From JBJXGV01 sp046160485 (lineage in GTDB: Bacteria; Orphanbacterota; Orphanbacteria; JBJXGV01), in assembly GCA_046160485.1 (NCBI GenBank), contig JBJXGV010000017.1, forward strand, positions 1 to 60,167: a DNA stretch of 60,167 bases, written 5' to 3'. This document shows, in pieces, positions 31,665 through 44,201 of the stretch. Each line of letters opens with the position of its first letter. Position 1 is the stretch's first letter. The notes below the pieces were generated by a model. It had not been told where the DNA came from, ran no database searches, and saw only the letters and a program-made list of their open reading frames with translations. The position numbers and the translations under genes are program-made.

Positions 31665-34457
31665 GTGTTGAAACGCCGGTCGTGGATCGTGCTCGGCGGG
31701 GCGGTCGTTCTCGTCGCCCTGCTCGTGCCGTTGATCGTGGCCACTATGCTTCCGAAGCAGAGAATCGTCCAGGAGGTGGCGCGCCGTGTCGAGGCCGCCA
31801 GCGGCTGGAAGCTCTCGGTTCGCGACGCAGGGATCCGCTGGATCCCGTTCGCGATTCGTCTGGAGGGCGTGAAGCTCGCCGGCAACCCGGCTTTCGAGGA
31901 TTCGTCGCGGATCGAGATTCCCGAGGCGCGCATCGATGTGCAGCTCGGCGATCTGTTGCGCCGGCGGCTGCGCGTTTCGAAGGTTTATATCGACCGGCCG
32001 GCGATCGATCTGTTCGTGGCGCGGCGCGACGGCGCGGCGGGCGGCGCGGCGGACGGAAGCGGCGCGGGCGCTGCGACCGACGCGGAGCGCGACGCCGCGC
32101 GCGACGACGCCGCCGCGGCGGCCGCTCCGCTGGCGCTCTCGCTCTCGCGCCTCGACATCGAGGGCGCGCACATCGTCTTCGAGGACACGACAGGCTTCGC
32201 GCTGCGGCTCGACGACGTCTCGCTCTCGCTGGGGCTCGAGGCTGCGCAGCGATTCGAGAAGTTCGACATCACGGGGAGCTTTGCGTCGGCGCGTTCGGCG
32301 GTCGTGCTGCCCGTCATTTCCGCGGATACGAGCGCGGCGGCCGCACGTCCGATCGCGCTCGGCGACTTCCGCGTGAGCGGCGACTACACGCTCGCGTTCA
32401 CTCCCGCGGACCAAACGTTGTCGATCGTCACGGCGAGCGTCGTCGTCAACGATCTCCCCGCGAGCGTGTCGGGGACCGTGACGCAGCTCTCGCGAACGCC
32501 GGTTTGCGACATCACGATCGACGCGCAGAATACCGAGATCGCGCAACTCCTCTCGCTTTTGCCGGAGTCGGTGCTCGCGCAGAAGGAGAAGCTCGACGCG
32601 CGCGGGCGCGCCACGATCAGCGCGCGGCTCTTGGGACCCACGTGGCCTCCGGGCGCGATGAAGGCGTCCGGGAGCGTCGCGATCGAAGAGAGTCGCGTCG
32701 CGTTCTCCGGCCTTCCCGGCGCGATCGACCAGATGCGCGGGCACGTGCGCTTCTCCGACGAGCGACTCGAGATCGACTCGCTCGTTGCGTCGTTCGAGGG
32801 GTCGCCGCTCCGCGTCGAGGGAAGCGTCGCGCCTCTCGCCGATCCGCGCGTCGATCTGCGCGTCGCGGGCGGGATCCCGCTCGGCGTCGTGGGACGCTGG
32901 CCGGTCATGACGCGATTCCAAAAACTCAGCGGCGATGTTCGGCTCGACGTGCGCGCGACGGGCGCCCTCCGCGCGCCGCAAGCGATGCAGCTCGACGGGA
33001 ACATCGATCTGGCGTCCGTCTCCGTGCAGCCCGCCGGGTGGACGGCGCCGTTCGAGGGACTGACGGGGCGAATCGCGCTCGCGGGGACGACGGCGCGCAT
33101 CGAGAATCTCCGCGGCACACTCGGCGCGTCCGACTTCCAGTTGACGGGGACGATCGACGAGCCGCTCGCGAAGCCGCGCGCGAAGCTCGACGTGGCCTCG
33201 CGCCTGCTCGATCTCGACGCGCTCGTGCGCATCGCGGGTGGCGCGGCCGCGCCCGCCGCGCCCGCCGGAGCCGCGGCGATCGCCGCACCGCTCTTGCTCC
33301 CCGAACTCCCCGACCTTACCGCGACCGCGACGATTCGCGCGGACAGCCTCATCGTGCAGGCGATTCCGCTGCGCGGCGCGCGCGGCGAGTTGACGCTGCG
33401 CGATCGCACGCTCACCGCGAACCTCACCGCGGGCGAGGTGCGCGTGCCGACATCGCCGCTCGCCAACGCGCGCCTCGATCTCACCGTGAAGAACCGCCGC
33501 CTCGACGGGACTTTCTCGGCCGCGAGCATCACGCTGCCGCGCGTGCCGCTCACGAACGTCTCGGCGAAGATCGCGGTGACGCCCGACGGCGTGATCGACA
33601 TCACGGGTGCGCGCGCGACCGCGTTCACCGGCAATGTCGGCGGCGACGTGCGCGTCACGCTCGCCGGCGGCGAACCGCGCTACACGTTCTCCGTCGCCGC
33701 GACGGATCTCGAGATGAACGATTTCCTTTCGCACCTAACGCCCGCGAAGAACCTGCTCTACGGAAAGCTCAAACTCGACGGCAAGTTCGAAGGCGCCGGC
33801 CTCACCGCGGAAGCCGCGAAGGCGAAGCTCAAAGCGGAAGGGAACGGCTTCGCAATCGACGGGCGCATGGTTCCGAACCCGGTGCTCATCGAGATCGCGA
33901 GCCTTCTCGGTATTCCCGAGATGCAGGAGATTCAGTTCCGAACGCTCAAGTCGAAGTTCCGCATCGACGCCGGCCGCGTGCGCGTCGACGACCTCGAACT
34001 CCTCGCGCCCGACGCGAAGTGGAATCTCGCGGGCTCCGCCGGTTTCGACGGCACGATCGAATACTCGTTGAACATCCTGCTATCGAAGCCGCTCGCCGAT
34101 CGCGTCGTCGCGAAGGTCGGCACCATCGCGCGCTACCTCGTCAACGAGAAGGGCGAGTTACCCGTCGACATTCTCCTGAGCGGGACGGCGACGCGGCCGA
34201 AGGTGTCGCTCGACCTGGCGAAGGCGTCGTCGCGCGTGAAGGGCGGCGCGCTCGGCGACGCGGCGCGCGCGCTCGGCATCGACGAGAAGGCGCTCGCCAA
34301 CCCGAAGGAAGCGCTCAAGGATCCGAAGGCGCTGCGCAATCTCCTCGGCGGCGCGCTCGGCGGGAAACCCGACGCGGCGCCCGCGCCGACGCCCGCACCA
34401 CCACCAGCGCCAACGCCGGCGCCGCCCGACAGCGTGGCGTCCGACTCCACGCGCTGA
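31665..34457 (+). CDS. AsmA-family inner-membrane/periplasmic protein
   Basis: 930 residues from GTG 31665, with AGGAG 9 nt upstream; a TTG at 31656 would overlap the ribosome site. One N-terminal transmembrane helix (W-I-V-L-G-G-A-V-V-L-V-A-L-L-V-P-L) anchors a large periplasmic region. The AsmA_N-like start has A-S-G-W-K-L-S-V-R-D and R-L-E-G-V-K-L-A-G-N-P. The AsmA C-terminal domain is near residues 660-800 (L-T-P-A-K-N-L-L-Y-G-K-L-K-L-D-G-K-F, then K-A-E-G-N-G-F-A-I-D-G-R). The family forms beta-groove lipid conduits between membranes. A Pro/Ala tail ends the protein. A bidirectional terminator follows. Confidence 0.88.
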   Translation: MLKRRSWIVLGGAVVLVALLVPLIVATMLPKQRIVQEVARRVEAASGWKLSVRDAGIRWIPFAIRLEGVKLAGNPAFEDSSRIEIPEARIDVQLGDLLRRRLRVSKVYIDRPAIDLFVARRDGAAGGAADGSGAGAATDAERDAARDDAAAAAAPLALSLSRLDIEGAHIVFEDTTGFALRLDDVSLSLGLEAAQRFEKFDITGSFASARSAVVLPVISADTSAAAARPIALGDFRVSGDYTLAFTPADQTLSIVTASVVVNDLPASVSGTVTQLSRTPVCDITIDAQNTEIAQLLSLLPESVLAQKEKLDARGRATISARLLGPTWPPGAMKASGSVAIEESRVAFSGLPGAIDQMRGHVRFSDERLEIDSLVASFEGSPLRVEGSVAPLADPRVDLRVAGGIPLGVVGRWPVMTRFQKLSGDVRLDVRATGALRAPQAMQLDGNIDLASVSVQPAGWTAPFEGLTGRIALAGTTARIENLRGTLGASDFQLTGTIDEPLAKPRAKLDVASRLLDLDALVRIAGGAAAPAAPAGAAAIAAPLLLPELPDLTATATIRADSLIVQAIPLRGARGELTLRDRTLTANLTAGEVRVPTSPLANARLDLTVKNRRLDGTFSAASITLPRVPLTNVSAKIAVTPDGVIDITGARATAFTGNVGGDVRVTLAGGEPRYTFSVAATDLEMNDFLSHLTPAKNLLYGKLKLDGKFEGAGLTAEAAKAKLKAEGNGFAIDGRMVPNPVLIEIASLLGIPEMQEIQFRTLKSKFRIDAGRVRVDDLELLAPDAKWNLAGSAGFDGTIEYSLNILLSKPLADRVVAKVGTIARYLVNEKGELPVDILLSGTATRPKVSLDLAKASSRVKGGALGDAARALGIDEKALANPKEALKDPKALRNLLGGALGGKPDAAPAPTPAPPPAPTPAPPDSVASDSTR

Positions 34458-34516
34458 CCGGCGCCGGATCTCGCCGAGCGCGAAGCCTTCGCGAAGCCAG
34501 CGCGAACGAAATCAAA

Positions 34517-34544
34517 GAGGGGAACCGCCACCGCGATTCCCCTC
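34517..34544. terminator. Bidirectional intrinsic terminator between AsmA gene and tRNA-Lys
   Basis: Perfect arms GAGGGGAA (34517-34524) and TTCCCCTC (34537-34544) around a 12-nt loop. On the plus strand it is followed by GAATGATTTTT, ending the AsmA transcript; on the minus strand by TTTGATTT, ending the purA/tRNA-Lys transcript. Confidence 0.75.
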
Positions 34545-34554
34545 GAATGATTTT

Positions 34555-34627
34555 TGACCCGTGCTGGGATCGAACCAGCGACCTGTCGCTTAAAAGGCGA
34601 ATGCTCTACCGACTGAGCTAACGGGTC
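34555..34627 (-). tRNA. tRNA-Lys (anticodon UUU)
   Basis: The minus strand reads GACCCGTTAGCTCAGTCGG at the 5' end, an anticodon arm with loop CTTTTAA (anticodon TTT), T-arm CTGGTTCGATCCCAG, and acceptor ACGGGTC. It is 73 nt without an encoded CCA. The purA stop codon (TGA, 34628-34626) overlaps its first two bases, so it is probably processed from the purA transcript. Confidence 0.95.
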
Positions 34628-35954
34628 ATTTGCTTTGCGCGGTGCGCGGCGCGGCGGCCGGCGTCGTCGCGCGGAACGTTTCGCGCACGTGGAAAGTGGC
34701 ATCGCGCCCGGAGCCGACGGAGACGAGCGCGAGCGGCGCGCCCGCCGCGGCGGCGATCGCGTCGAGGTACTCGCGCGCGCGGCGCGGCAGATCGTCGAGC
34801 GTCCGCGCGCCACTCGTCGGTTCCTGCCACCCGGGAAGCTCCTCGAGTACCGGCTTCGCGGCCGCGAGGCTGTCGACGTCGTGCGGGAACTCCGTCGTGC
34901 GCGTGCCATTCACATCGTAGGCAACGCAGACCGGAACTCGCGCGAGATGATCGAGCACGTCGAGCTTCGTGATCGCGAGCGCGGTGGCGCCGTTCAGATC
35001 GGCGGCGTAGCGCGCCGCGGGGCCATCGAACCAGCCGACGCGGCGGCGGCGCCCCGTCGTCGCGCCGAACTCCGCGCCGCGCGTCACGAGCGTGTCGGCG
35101 ACTTCGCCCGACAGCTCGCACGGGAACGGGCCGCTCCCGACGCGCGTCGTGTACGCCTTCATCACCGCGAGCACGTCGCCGATCGCCCACGGTGCGATCC
35201 CCGCGGAGACCGCAGCCGCGGCGGCGGTCGTGTTCGACGACGTGACGAACGGATACGTGCCGTGATCGAGATCGAGGAGCGTTCCCTGCGCGCCCTCGAG
35301 CAGCACCTTCTCGCCGCGCGCGAGCGCGCCGCGAACGAGCGCGCCCGTGTCCGCGACGAACGGCGCGAGCCGCTCCGGCAGGTCGCGAAGCGCGTCGAGC
35401 GCCGAGCCGGGCAGCGGCGCCGCGTTGAGGTAGCGCTCGAGGTACGCGTTCCCCTCGTCGTGAGCGTGCGCGATGCGCGAGGCGAAGCGCGCGCGATCCA
35501 ACAGCTCGCCCGCGCGCACGCCGCGGCGCGACGCGCGATCCGTGTACGCCGGCCCGATGCCGCGCCCGGTCGTTCCGATCGCGCCGCTTCCGAGCGCGCG
35601 CTCGCTCGCCACGTCGATCGCCTTATGATGCGGCAGCACGAGGTGGCACTCGTTCGACAACACGAGCCGCCCCGCGACGGCAACGCCCGCCGCTTCGAGC
35701 AGCGCGACCTCGTCGAGGAACGCGATCGGATCGAGCACGACGCCGCTTGCGATCACGCAGCGCACGCGCGGATTCAGAATCGCGGACGGCACCAGATGTA
35801 AAACGGTCTTCGTGTCGCCGACGACGACCGTGTGCCCGGCGTTGGCGCCGCCCTGGTAGCGCACCGCCCAATCGACCTCGGGGCCGAGGTAGTCGACGAC
35901 CTTCCCCTTCCCCTCATCGCCCCACTGGGCGCCGACTACGGCGATGGCGGGCAT
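34626..35954 (-). CDS. purA: Adenylosuccinate synthetase
   Basis: 442 residues from ATG 35954 (M-P-A-I-A-V-V-G). Catalyses GTP-dependent ligation of aspartate to IMP, the first committed step to AMP. Diagnostic motifs: W-G-D-E-G-K-G-K near residue 11 (catalytic Asp), G-G-A-N-A-G-H-T near 35 (catalytic His), G-T-T-G-R-G-I-G-P near 125, L-E-G-A-Q-G-T-L-L-D near 218 and R-R-R-R-V-G-W-F-D near 300. Length is normal. It follows the class V aminotransferase by 28 bp on the same strand and ends within tRNA-Lys. Confidence 0.97.
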   Translation of the reverse strand: MPAIAVVGAQWGDEGKGKVVDYLGPEVDWAVRYQGGANAGHTVVVGDTKTVLHLVPSAILNPRVRCVIASGVVLDPIAFLDEVALLEAAGVAVAGRLVLSNECHLVLPHHKAIDVASERALGSGAIGTTGRGIGPAYTDRASRRGVRAGELLDRARFASRIAHAHDEGNAYLERYLNAAPLPGSALDALRDLPERLAPFVADTGALVRGALARGEKVLLEGAQGTLLDLDHGTYPFVTSSNTTAAAAAVSAGIAPWAIGDVLAVMKAYTTRVGSGPFPCELSGEVADTLVTRGAEFGATTGRRRRVGWFDGPAARYAADLNGATALAITKLDVLDHLARVPVCVAYDVNGTRTTEFPHDVDSLAAAKPVLEELPGWQEPTSGARTLDDLPRRAREYLDAIAAAAGAPLALVSVGSGRDATFHVRETFRATTPAAAPRTAQSK

Positions 35955-35982
35955 GGGCGAATTCCGCGCGCGCGAGGCACTC

Positions 35983-37134
35983 TCACGGGGTGCGCGCTCC
36001 GACTCCCTGCGCGAACACTTCCTGCGCGGCGGTAACGCCGGCGCCCGGAGTCGCGGGGTGGCCGAGATCGATGAGCACGAGTTCGAGCGCGCAGAGCATC
36101 GCGGCGATGTCGGTCTCGTGATAGTCGCCGAGATGTCCGATGCGGAAGACCTTCCCTTTCATCTCGCCTTGGCCGCCGGAAATCGTAAAGCCGAAGCGGC
36201 GCTTCAGGCCCTGCACGATCGCCTTCCCCTCGATCCCCGCGGGGACGCGAATCGCGGTGAGCGAGTTGACGGGATTGTCCGGGAAGATCTCGAGCCCGAG
36301 CGCGCGCGCGCCGGCGCGCATTCCGTCGGCGATGCGGGCGTGGCGCTCCCAAACCTTGTGCAGTCCCTCGGCGCGCACCATCTTCAGCGCCGCGCCGAGC
36401 CCGAGGATGATCGTGTTCGCGGGCGTCCACGGCGTCTGCGCGTCGGCTTGCGTCTTGCGCGCCTTCTGGTAGTCGAAGTAGTAGCGCGGCAGATCGGCCT
36501 TCGCGATGCGATCCCACGCGCGCGCCGAGACACCCGCGAACGCGAGGCCCGGCGGGAGCATGAGCGCCTTCTGCGAGCCGGTGAGGACGACATCGAGCCC
36601 CCACTCGTCCATCTCGAGCGGATGCACGAGGAGCCCGCTGATGCCGTCGACGATGATCAGCGCGTCGCGCTCACGCGCCACGCGCGCGAGCGCCCGCACG
36701 TTCGACAGCGCGCCTGTCGACGTTTCCGACAGCGTGCAGAAGAGCGTTCGGATCGAACTGTTCTTCTTCATCATCGCGGCGACCTGGTCCGGGTCCGGCG
36801 ACTTGCCGTACGCGACCTTGTAGACCTCGGGCTGCACGCCGTACGCGTTGAGAATGTGCGTCCACCGTTCGGAGAACTTCCCCATCTCGATGACGAGAGG
36901 CGTATCGCCGCGCGACACGCAGTTGACGACCGCCGACTCGAGCGCGCCCGTTCCCGACGACGTGAGGACGAGCACGTCGCTCTTCGTCTGGAACGCGTAG
37001 CGCAAATCTTCGAGCACGACCTTGAAGATCTCGATGAACTCTTCGTGCCGGTGATGGATCGTCGGCAGCGTCATCGCGATCTGAACTTCGTCGGGAATGT
37101 CGGTCGGCCCAGGGGTGAAGAGTCGCTTCTTCAT
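35983..37134 (-). CDS. Class V aminotransferase (serine/alanine-glyoxylate aminotransferase family)
   Basis: 383 residues from ATG 37134, overlapping the stop of engB (ATGA). The N-terminus K-R-L-F-T-P-G-P-T-D-I-P and H-H-R-H-E-E-F (residues about 28-34) are family signatures. T-S-S-G-T-G-A-L-E binds the cofactor phosphate, V-D-G-I-S-G contacts the pyridine ring, and the Schiff-base lysine is in T-G-S-Q-K-A-L-M-L-P-P-G near residue 190. Likely reactions are serine-pyruvate/glyoxylate or alanine-glyoxylate transamination; the substrate is not fixed by sequence. It is co-transcribed with engB and purA. Confidence 0.9.
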   Translation of the reverse strand: MKKRLFTPGPTDIPDEVQIAMTLPTIHHRHEEFIEIFKVVLEDLRYAFQTKSDVLVLTSSGTGALESAVVNCVSRGDTPLVIEMGKFSERWTHILNAYGVQPEVYKVAYGKSPDPDQVAAMMKKNSSIRTLFCTLSETSTGALSNVRALARVARERDALIIVDGISGLLVHPLEMDEWGLDVVLTGSQKALMLPPGLAFAGVSARAWDRIAKADLPRYYFDYQKARKTQADAQTPWTPANTIILGLGAALKMVRAEGLHKVWERHARIADGMRAGARALGLEIFPDNPVNSLTAIRVPAGIEGKAIVQGLKRRFGFTISGGQGEMKGKVFRIGHLGDYHETDIAAMLCALELVLIDLGHPATPGAGVTAAQEVFAQGVGARTP

Positions 37135-37898
37135 CGTTTGAACCTCTTCAGGTATGAGAGGACCTCGCGTTTACCGGCTCCGGTTTCGGCGGAGAACGCG
37201 ATGATTCCATCGGGTGTGCCCGCGGATTCGGTTCCGGGTTCGGCGCCTGCCTCGCCCTCCGCGTTGCCGAGCCCAAACTCGTCGCGCAGGCGCGCGATGT
37301 TCGCCGCGAGCGCACCACGTTTGAGCTTGTCCGCCTTCGTCGCGACGACGAGAAACGAAATCTCGCGGCGCCGGGCCCAATCTATCATGTCGCGATCGTC
37401 GGTAAAAGCAGGATGGCGCGCGTCGACGATCACGATGAGCGCTGCGAGCGCGCCGCGCGTTTCGACGTAGCGCTCGACGAGGCGCGACCACTCCGCCTTC
37501 GCCTTGGCGGGCGCGCGCGCGAAGCCGTACCCAGGCAGATCGACGAGCCGGACGTCCTCGAAGCGGAAGAAGTTGAGCGCCTGTGTCTTGCCGGGCGTCG
37601 AACTCGTCTTCGCAAGACCGCGCCGCGCGACCACGCAGTTGATGAGCGACGACTTGCCGACGTTCGAGCGGCCCGCGAGCGCGATCTCGGGCGCGGCCTC
37701 GGGCGGAAGGCCCTCGATCGAAACGACGGACATCTCGAAATAGGGGCCGCGAGGTTCGCTCTCGGCGTCCGCGTCGGGTCTGCGCTTTCGCGGCGTCAGC
37801 ACCGGTGGGCGCTGCCCGTGCGGACGCGCGTGCGGGCGGGCGCCGCGCGCGGAAACGGGAGGCGCGAACTTCCCGCGCCTCCCGCGCTCATTCGTCAA
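37131..37898 (-). CDS. engB: Ribosome biogenesis GTPase YsxC/EngB
   Basis: 255 residues from TTG 37898 with GGAG 8 nt upstream. The GTPase core has G-R-S-N-V-G-K-S-S (G1) near residue 75, T-P-G-K-T (G2), D-L-P-G-Y-G (G3) near 120 and T-K-A-D-K (G4) near 187. It assists late 50S subunit assembly. Two oddities: a basic Pro/Arg-rich N-terminal extension of about 50 residues absent from typical 195-residue homologues, and an acidic insert (A-E-G-E-A-G-A-E-P-G-T-E) before G5 S-A. It lies 24 bp after lon, the order seen in many tig-clpX-lon-engB clusters. Confidence 0.95.
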   Translation of the reverse strand: MTNERGRRGKFAPPVSARGARPHARPHGQRPPVLTPRKRRPDADAESEPRGPYFEMSVVSIEGLPPEAAPEIALAGRSNVGKSSLINCVVARRGLAKTSSTPGKTQALNFFRFEDVRLVDLPGYGFARAPAKAKAEWSRLVERYVETRGALAALIVIVDARHPAFTDDRDMIDWARRREISFLVVATKADKLKRGALAANIARLRDEFGLGNAEGEAGAEPGTESAGTPDGIIAFSAETGAGKREVLSYLKRFKR

Positions 37899-37922
37899 TT
37901 TGAGTGCTCCGATTCACTTCGC

Positions 37923-40562
<2,640 letters not shown>

Positions 40563-40599
40563 GCCGGCGACCCCCTCTCTTCGCGCCATCGGAACGAGA

Positions 40600-41871
<1,272 letters not shown>

Positions 41872-41894
41872 GATTCCTTCTCGCGGCGCGCCGC

Positions 41895-42479
41895 TTACGT
41901 CCTCTTCGTGATGACTTCGTCGACGATGCCGTAGTCCTTCGACTCGTCCGCCGACATGAAGAAGTTGCGATCCGTGTCTTTCTTGATCTTCGACATCGGC
42001 TGCCCCGTGTGCTTTACGAGAATGTCGTTGAGCTTCTCGCGAATGACGAGCAGTTCCTTCGTGTAGATCTCGACGTCGGTCGCCTGGCCCTCGGAACCGC
42101 CGAGCGGCTGGTGGATCATCACGCGCGAGTTCGGGAGCGCGTGCCGCTTCCCCTTCGCGCCGGCGCACAACAAGAGCGCCGCCATACTCGCCGCCTGCCC
42201 CATGCAGATCGTGACGACGTCCGGCTTGATGTACTGCATCGTGTCGTAGATCGCAAGCCCCGCTGAGACGACGCCGCCCGGGCTATTGAGATAGACGTAG
42301 ATATCGCGATCGGGATCGTCGGCCTCGCAGAAGAGAAGCTGCGCGATCGCGAGATTCGCGACCTGGTCATCGATCGGCGAGCCGATGAAGATGATTCTGT
42401 CCTTGAGCAGACGCGAGTAGATGTCATAAGCGCGTTCACCGCGCCCGCTTTGTTCGACAACGATCGGGACGAGTCCCAT
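41895..42479 (-). CDS. clpP: ATP-dependent Clp protease proteolytic subunit ClpP
   Basis: 194 residues from ATG 42479, with GGGGAGG at 5 nt; an upstream GTG at 42500 precedes the ribosome site. Serine protease with nucleophile S98 in G-Q-A-A-S-M-A-A and H123 in M-I-H-Q-P-L-G-G. Counting along the canonical alignment, the triad aspartate position (E. coli D171, in D-T-E-R-D) is N172 here (D-T-D-R-N-F-F-M). The codon is AAC. The rest is well conserved, so the enzyme may use a neighbouring acid or have altered activity. Encoded between tig and clpX. Confidence 0.95.
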   Translation of the reverse strand: MGLVPIVVEQSGRGERAYDIYSRLLKDRIIFIGSPIDDQVANLAIAQLLFCEADDPDRDIYVYLNSPGGVVSAGLAIYDTMQYIKPDVVTICMGQAASMAALLLCAGAKGKRHALPNSRVMIHQPLGGSEGQATDVEIYTKELLVIREKLNDILVKHTGQPMSKIKKDTDRNFFMSADESKDYGIVDEVITKRT

Positions 42480-42536
42480 TCCATCCTCCCCTTTTCGCAC
42501 TTCCCCGCGAACGAACGGTTTGACGAACTCCAGGTC

Positions 42537-43859
42537 CTACGGATCGCCCGGCTTGATGAGCCGGCTCGGTGTTTCGCGCTCGACCTCCGCGTGCTCGAGA
42601 ATGAAGCGCGCGACTTTCTCCTCCAAGAGACGCTCGCGCAGGCCGCCGATGGCGTCGCGCTTCTCGAGCGTCTCGCGGACCTCTTGCGCCGAGACGCCCT
42701 CGCGCGCGGCGATGCGGCTGATCTCGCGATCGACCTCGGCGCGCGAGATTCCAAGCTTTTCCTCCCGCGCGATCGCCGTCAAGAGAAGGCTTCGCTGCAC
42801 GCGCCGCTCGGCCCGCGGCCGAAGCTCGATCCGCAGCTTCTTCGTCTTCTCCTCGCGGTCGCCCACAATGACGGGATCGACGTCTTCGTCTCGAACCTGA
42901 ACATCCTCGAGCAACTGATCGGCGAGAAAATCGGGGACTTCGATGTTGTGCTGCGCCAGGAGTGTGGCGACCGCCTCGTCCGCCATCCTCTCCGTCGCGC
43001 GCATCTCCTCGACGATTCCGAGCCGGCGGCGAATTTCGTCAGTCAGTTCGGCGAGGCTTTCGAATCGCTCCGGGTCTTCTTCGCTCTTCTTCGGGATGCG
43101 CCGCGCGAAGTCGTCGTCGGGGGCGGGAAGGCGCTTCTCGCGCACCTCCGTGACGGAAAGCCGGTAGCGCGCCGTCTTGATCGCGCCCTCGGGATCGTCC
43201 TTCGGCTTGAACTCGCGCGCTGCCTCACGCGTCTCGCCCGCGCGCGCTCCGACGACGGCCGTCGCGAACTCGGCGAACGCCGCATACTCGCCTGTGTGGA
43301 TCGGAAAGCCGGTCACGGGATCTCCGAGCGGCTCGCCCGTATCGCCGAGCGCCACGAGATCGACCACGACGAGATCGCCCGCGACGGATTCGCGATCGAC
43401 GGGGACGAAGTCGGCGTGCCGCTCGCGCAGCGAATCGACATTCTCCGTGACAGCGTCGTCTTCGATCGGCGCGACGACGAGTTTGAGCTTCATCCCTTTG
43501 TAGCCGGCGGGAGCGAAGCTCGGGCCGATCTTCACGCGCGCCTGAAACGTCAGCGGCGCGTCCTCGGTGTAGTTGAGCTGCTCGAACTCGGGGTCGGAGA
43601 GGGCGAGGATGCGATTCTCTTCGAGGGCCTCGTGGTAGGCGCGCGGAACGACACGCTCGAGAACCTCGCTTTCGATCGACTTTCCGTAGCGCGCGCGGAT
43701 CAGGTGGCGCGGGGCCTTCCCCTTGCGGAAGCCCGGGAACGCGACACGATCGGCCAGTTCGCGATAGACGGCTTCGAGATCGCGCGCGACCTCTTCCGCC
43801 GGAACCTCGACGGTGAGGACGCGCTCCCACTTGCCCGGTTCTTCGACTGCGACCTTCAA
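42537..43859 (-). CDS. tig: Trigger factor (ribosome-associated chaperone)
   Basis: 440 residues from TTG 43859, preceded by GGGGG at 4 nt, giving M-K-V-A-V-E-E-P-G-K-W-E-R. The ribosome-binding signature G-F-R-K-G-K-A-P is near residue 42. The FKBP-like PPIase domain lies at about 155-245 (A-G-D-L-V-V-V-D-L-V-A and T-G-F-P-I-H-T-G-E-Y). The helical C-terminal arms follow (P-D-F-L-A-D-Q-L-L-E-D). It shields nascent chains and can isomerise proline bonds. First gene of the protein quality-control cluster, about 63 bp downstream of tRNA-Leu. Confidence 0.95.
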   Translation of the reverse strand: MKVAVEEPGKWERVLTVEVPAEEVARDLEAVYRELADRVAFPGFRKGKAPRHLIRARYGKSIESEVLERVVPRAYHEALEENRILALSDPEFEQLNYTEDAPLTFQARVKIGPSFAPAGYKGMKLKLVVAPIEDDAVTENVDSLRERHADFVPVDRESVAGDLVVVDLVALGDTGEPLGDPVTGFPIHTGEYAAFAEFATAVVGARAGETREAAREFKPKDDPEGAIKTARYRLSVTEVREKRLPAPDDDFARRIPKKSEEDPERFESLAELTDEIRRRLGIVEEMRATERMADEAVATLLAQHNIEVPDFLADQLLEDVQVRDEDVDPVIVGDREEKTKKLRIELRPRAERRVQRSLLLTAIAREEKLGISRAEVDREISRIAAREGVSAQEVRETLEKRDAIGGLRERLLEEKVARFILEHAEVERETPSRLIKPGDP

Positions 43860-43922
43860 GATTCCCCCAACTGGGCTCGCGGCCCGAAGCGCGAGTGGTG
43901 CGGCGGCCGCGCGCGGTAATAG

Positions 43923-44004
43923 TGCGAGAGGGGGGAGTTGAACCCCCACGAGTCGCCTCACGAGATCCTAAGTCTCGCGCGTCTGCCAGTTCCGCCACTC
44001 TCGC
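43923..44004 (-). tRNA. tRNA-Leu (anticodon UAG)
   Basis: The minus strand begins GCGAGAGTGGCGGAACTGG, has anticodon loop CTTAGGA (anticodon TAG), a long variable arm typical of class II tRNAs, T-arm GGGGGTTCAACTCCCCC and acceptor CTCTCGC, discriminator A. About 82 nt without an encoded CCA. It precedes tig on the same strand and may share its transcript. Confidence 0.95.
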
Positions 44005-44101
44005 GGTCGTTCGACGGCGCCGAACTCGCGTGCCCGAGCCCGCGGCCTTCCGGCGCCAGAGATGCCCCACCAAAGCGACGGCCCCGATCCCTTATTGGAA
44101 A

Positions 44102-44160
44102 GAGGCCGTAACTCCATTGAATTTCAATAGATCGACGGACGGTAAGATAGCAGCGGCCTC
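44102..44160 (-). other. Stem-loop with nested palindrome between hemG and tRNA-Leu
   Basis: GAGGCCG (44102-44108) pairs with CGGCCTC (44154-44160). Within the loop lies the palindrome ATTGAA-T-TTCAAT (44116-44128) in an unusually AT-rich patch. On the minus strand the stem is followed by TTTCC, so it may terminate the haem operon; alternatively the palindrome may be an operator for tRNA-Leu/tig. Confidence 0.3.
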
Positions 44161-44201
44161 GGGGGGCGTCAAGAGGAAAGCCCTGCGGCGGCGGCGGGAC
44201 G

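Noticed and set aside
41895..42479. ClpP as a pseudogene because of the Asn at the triad position
   Set aside because: The frame, length and remaining motifs are intact and the operon context is conserved; a functional variant is more likely.
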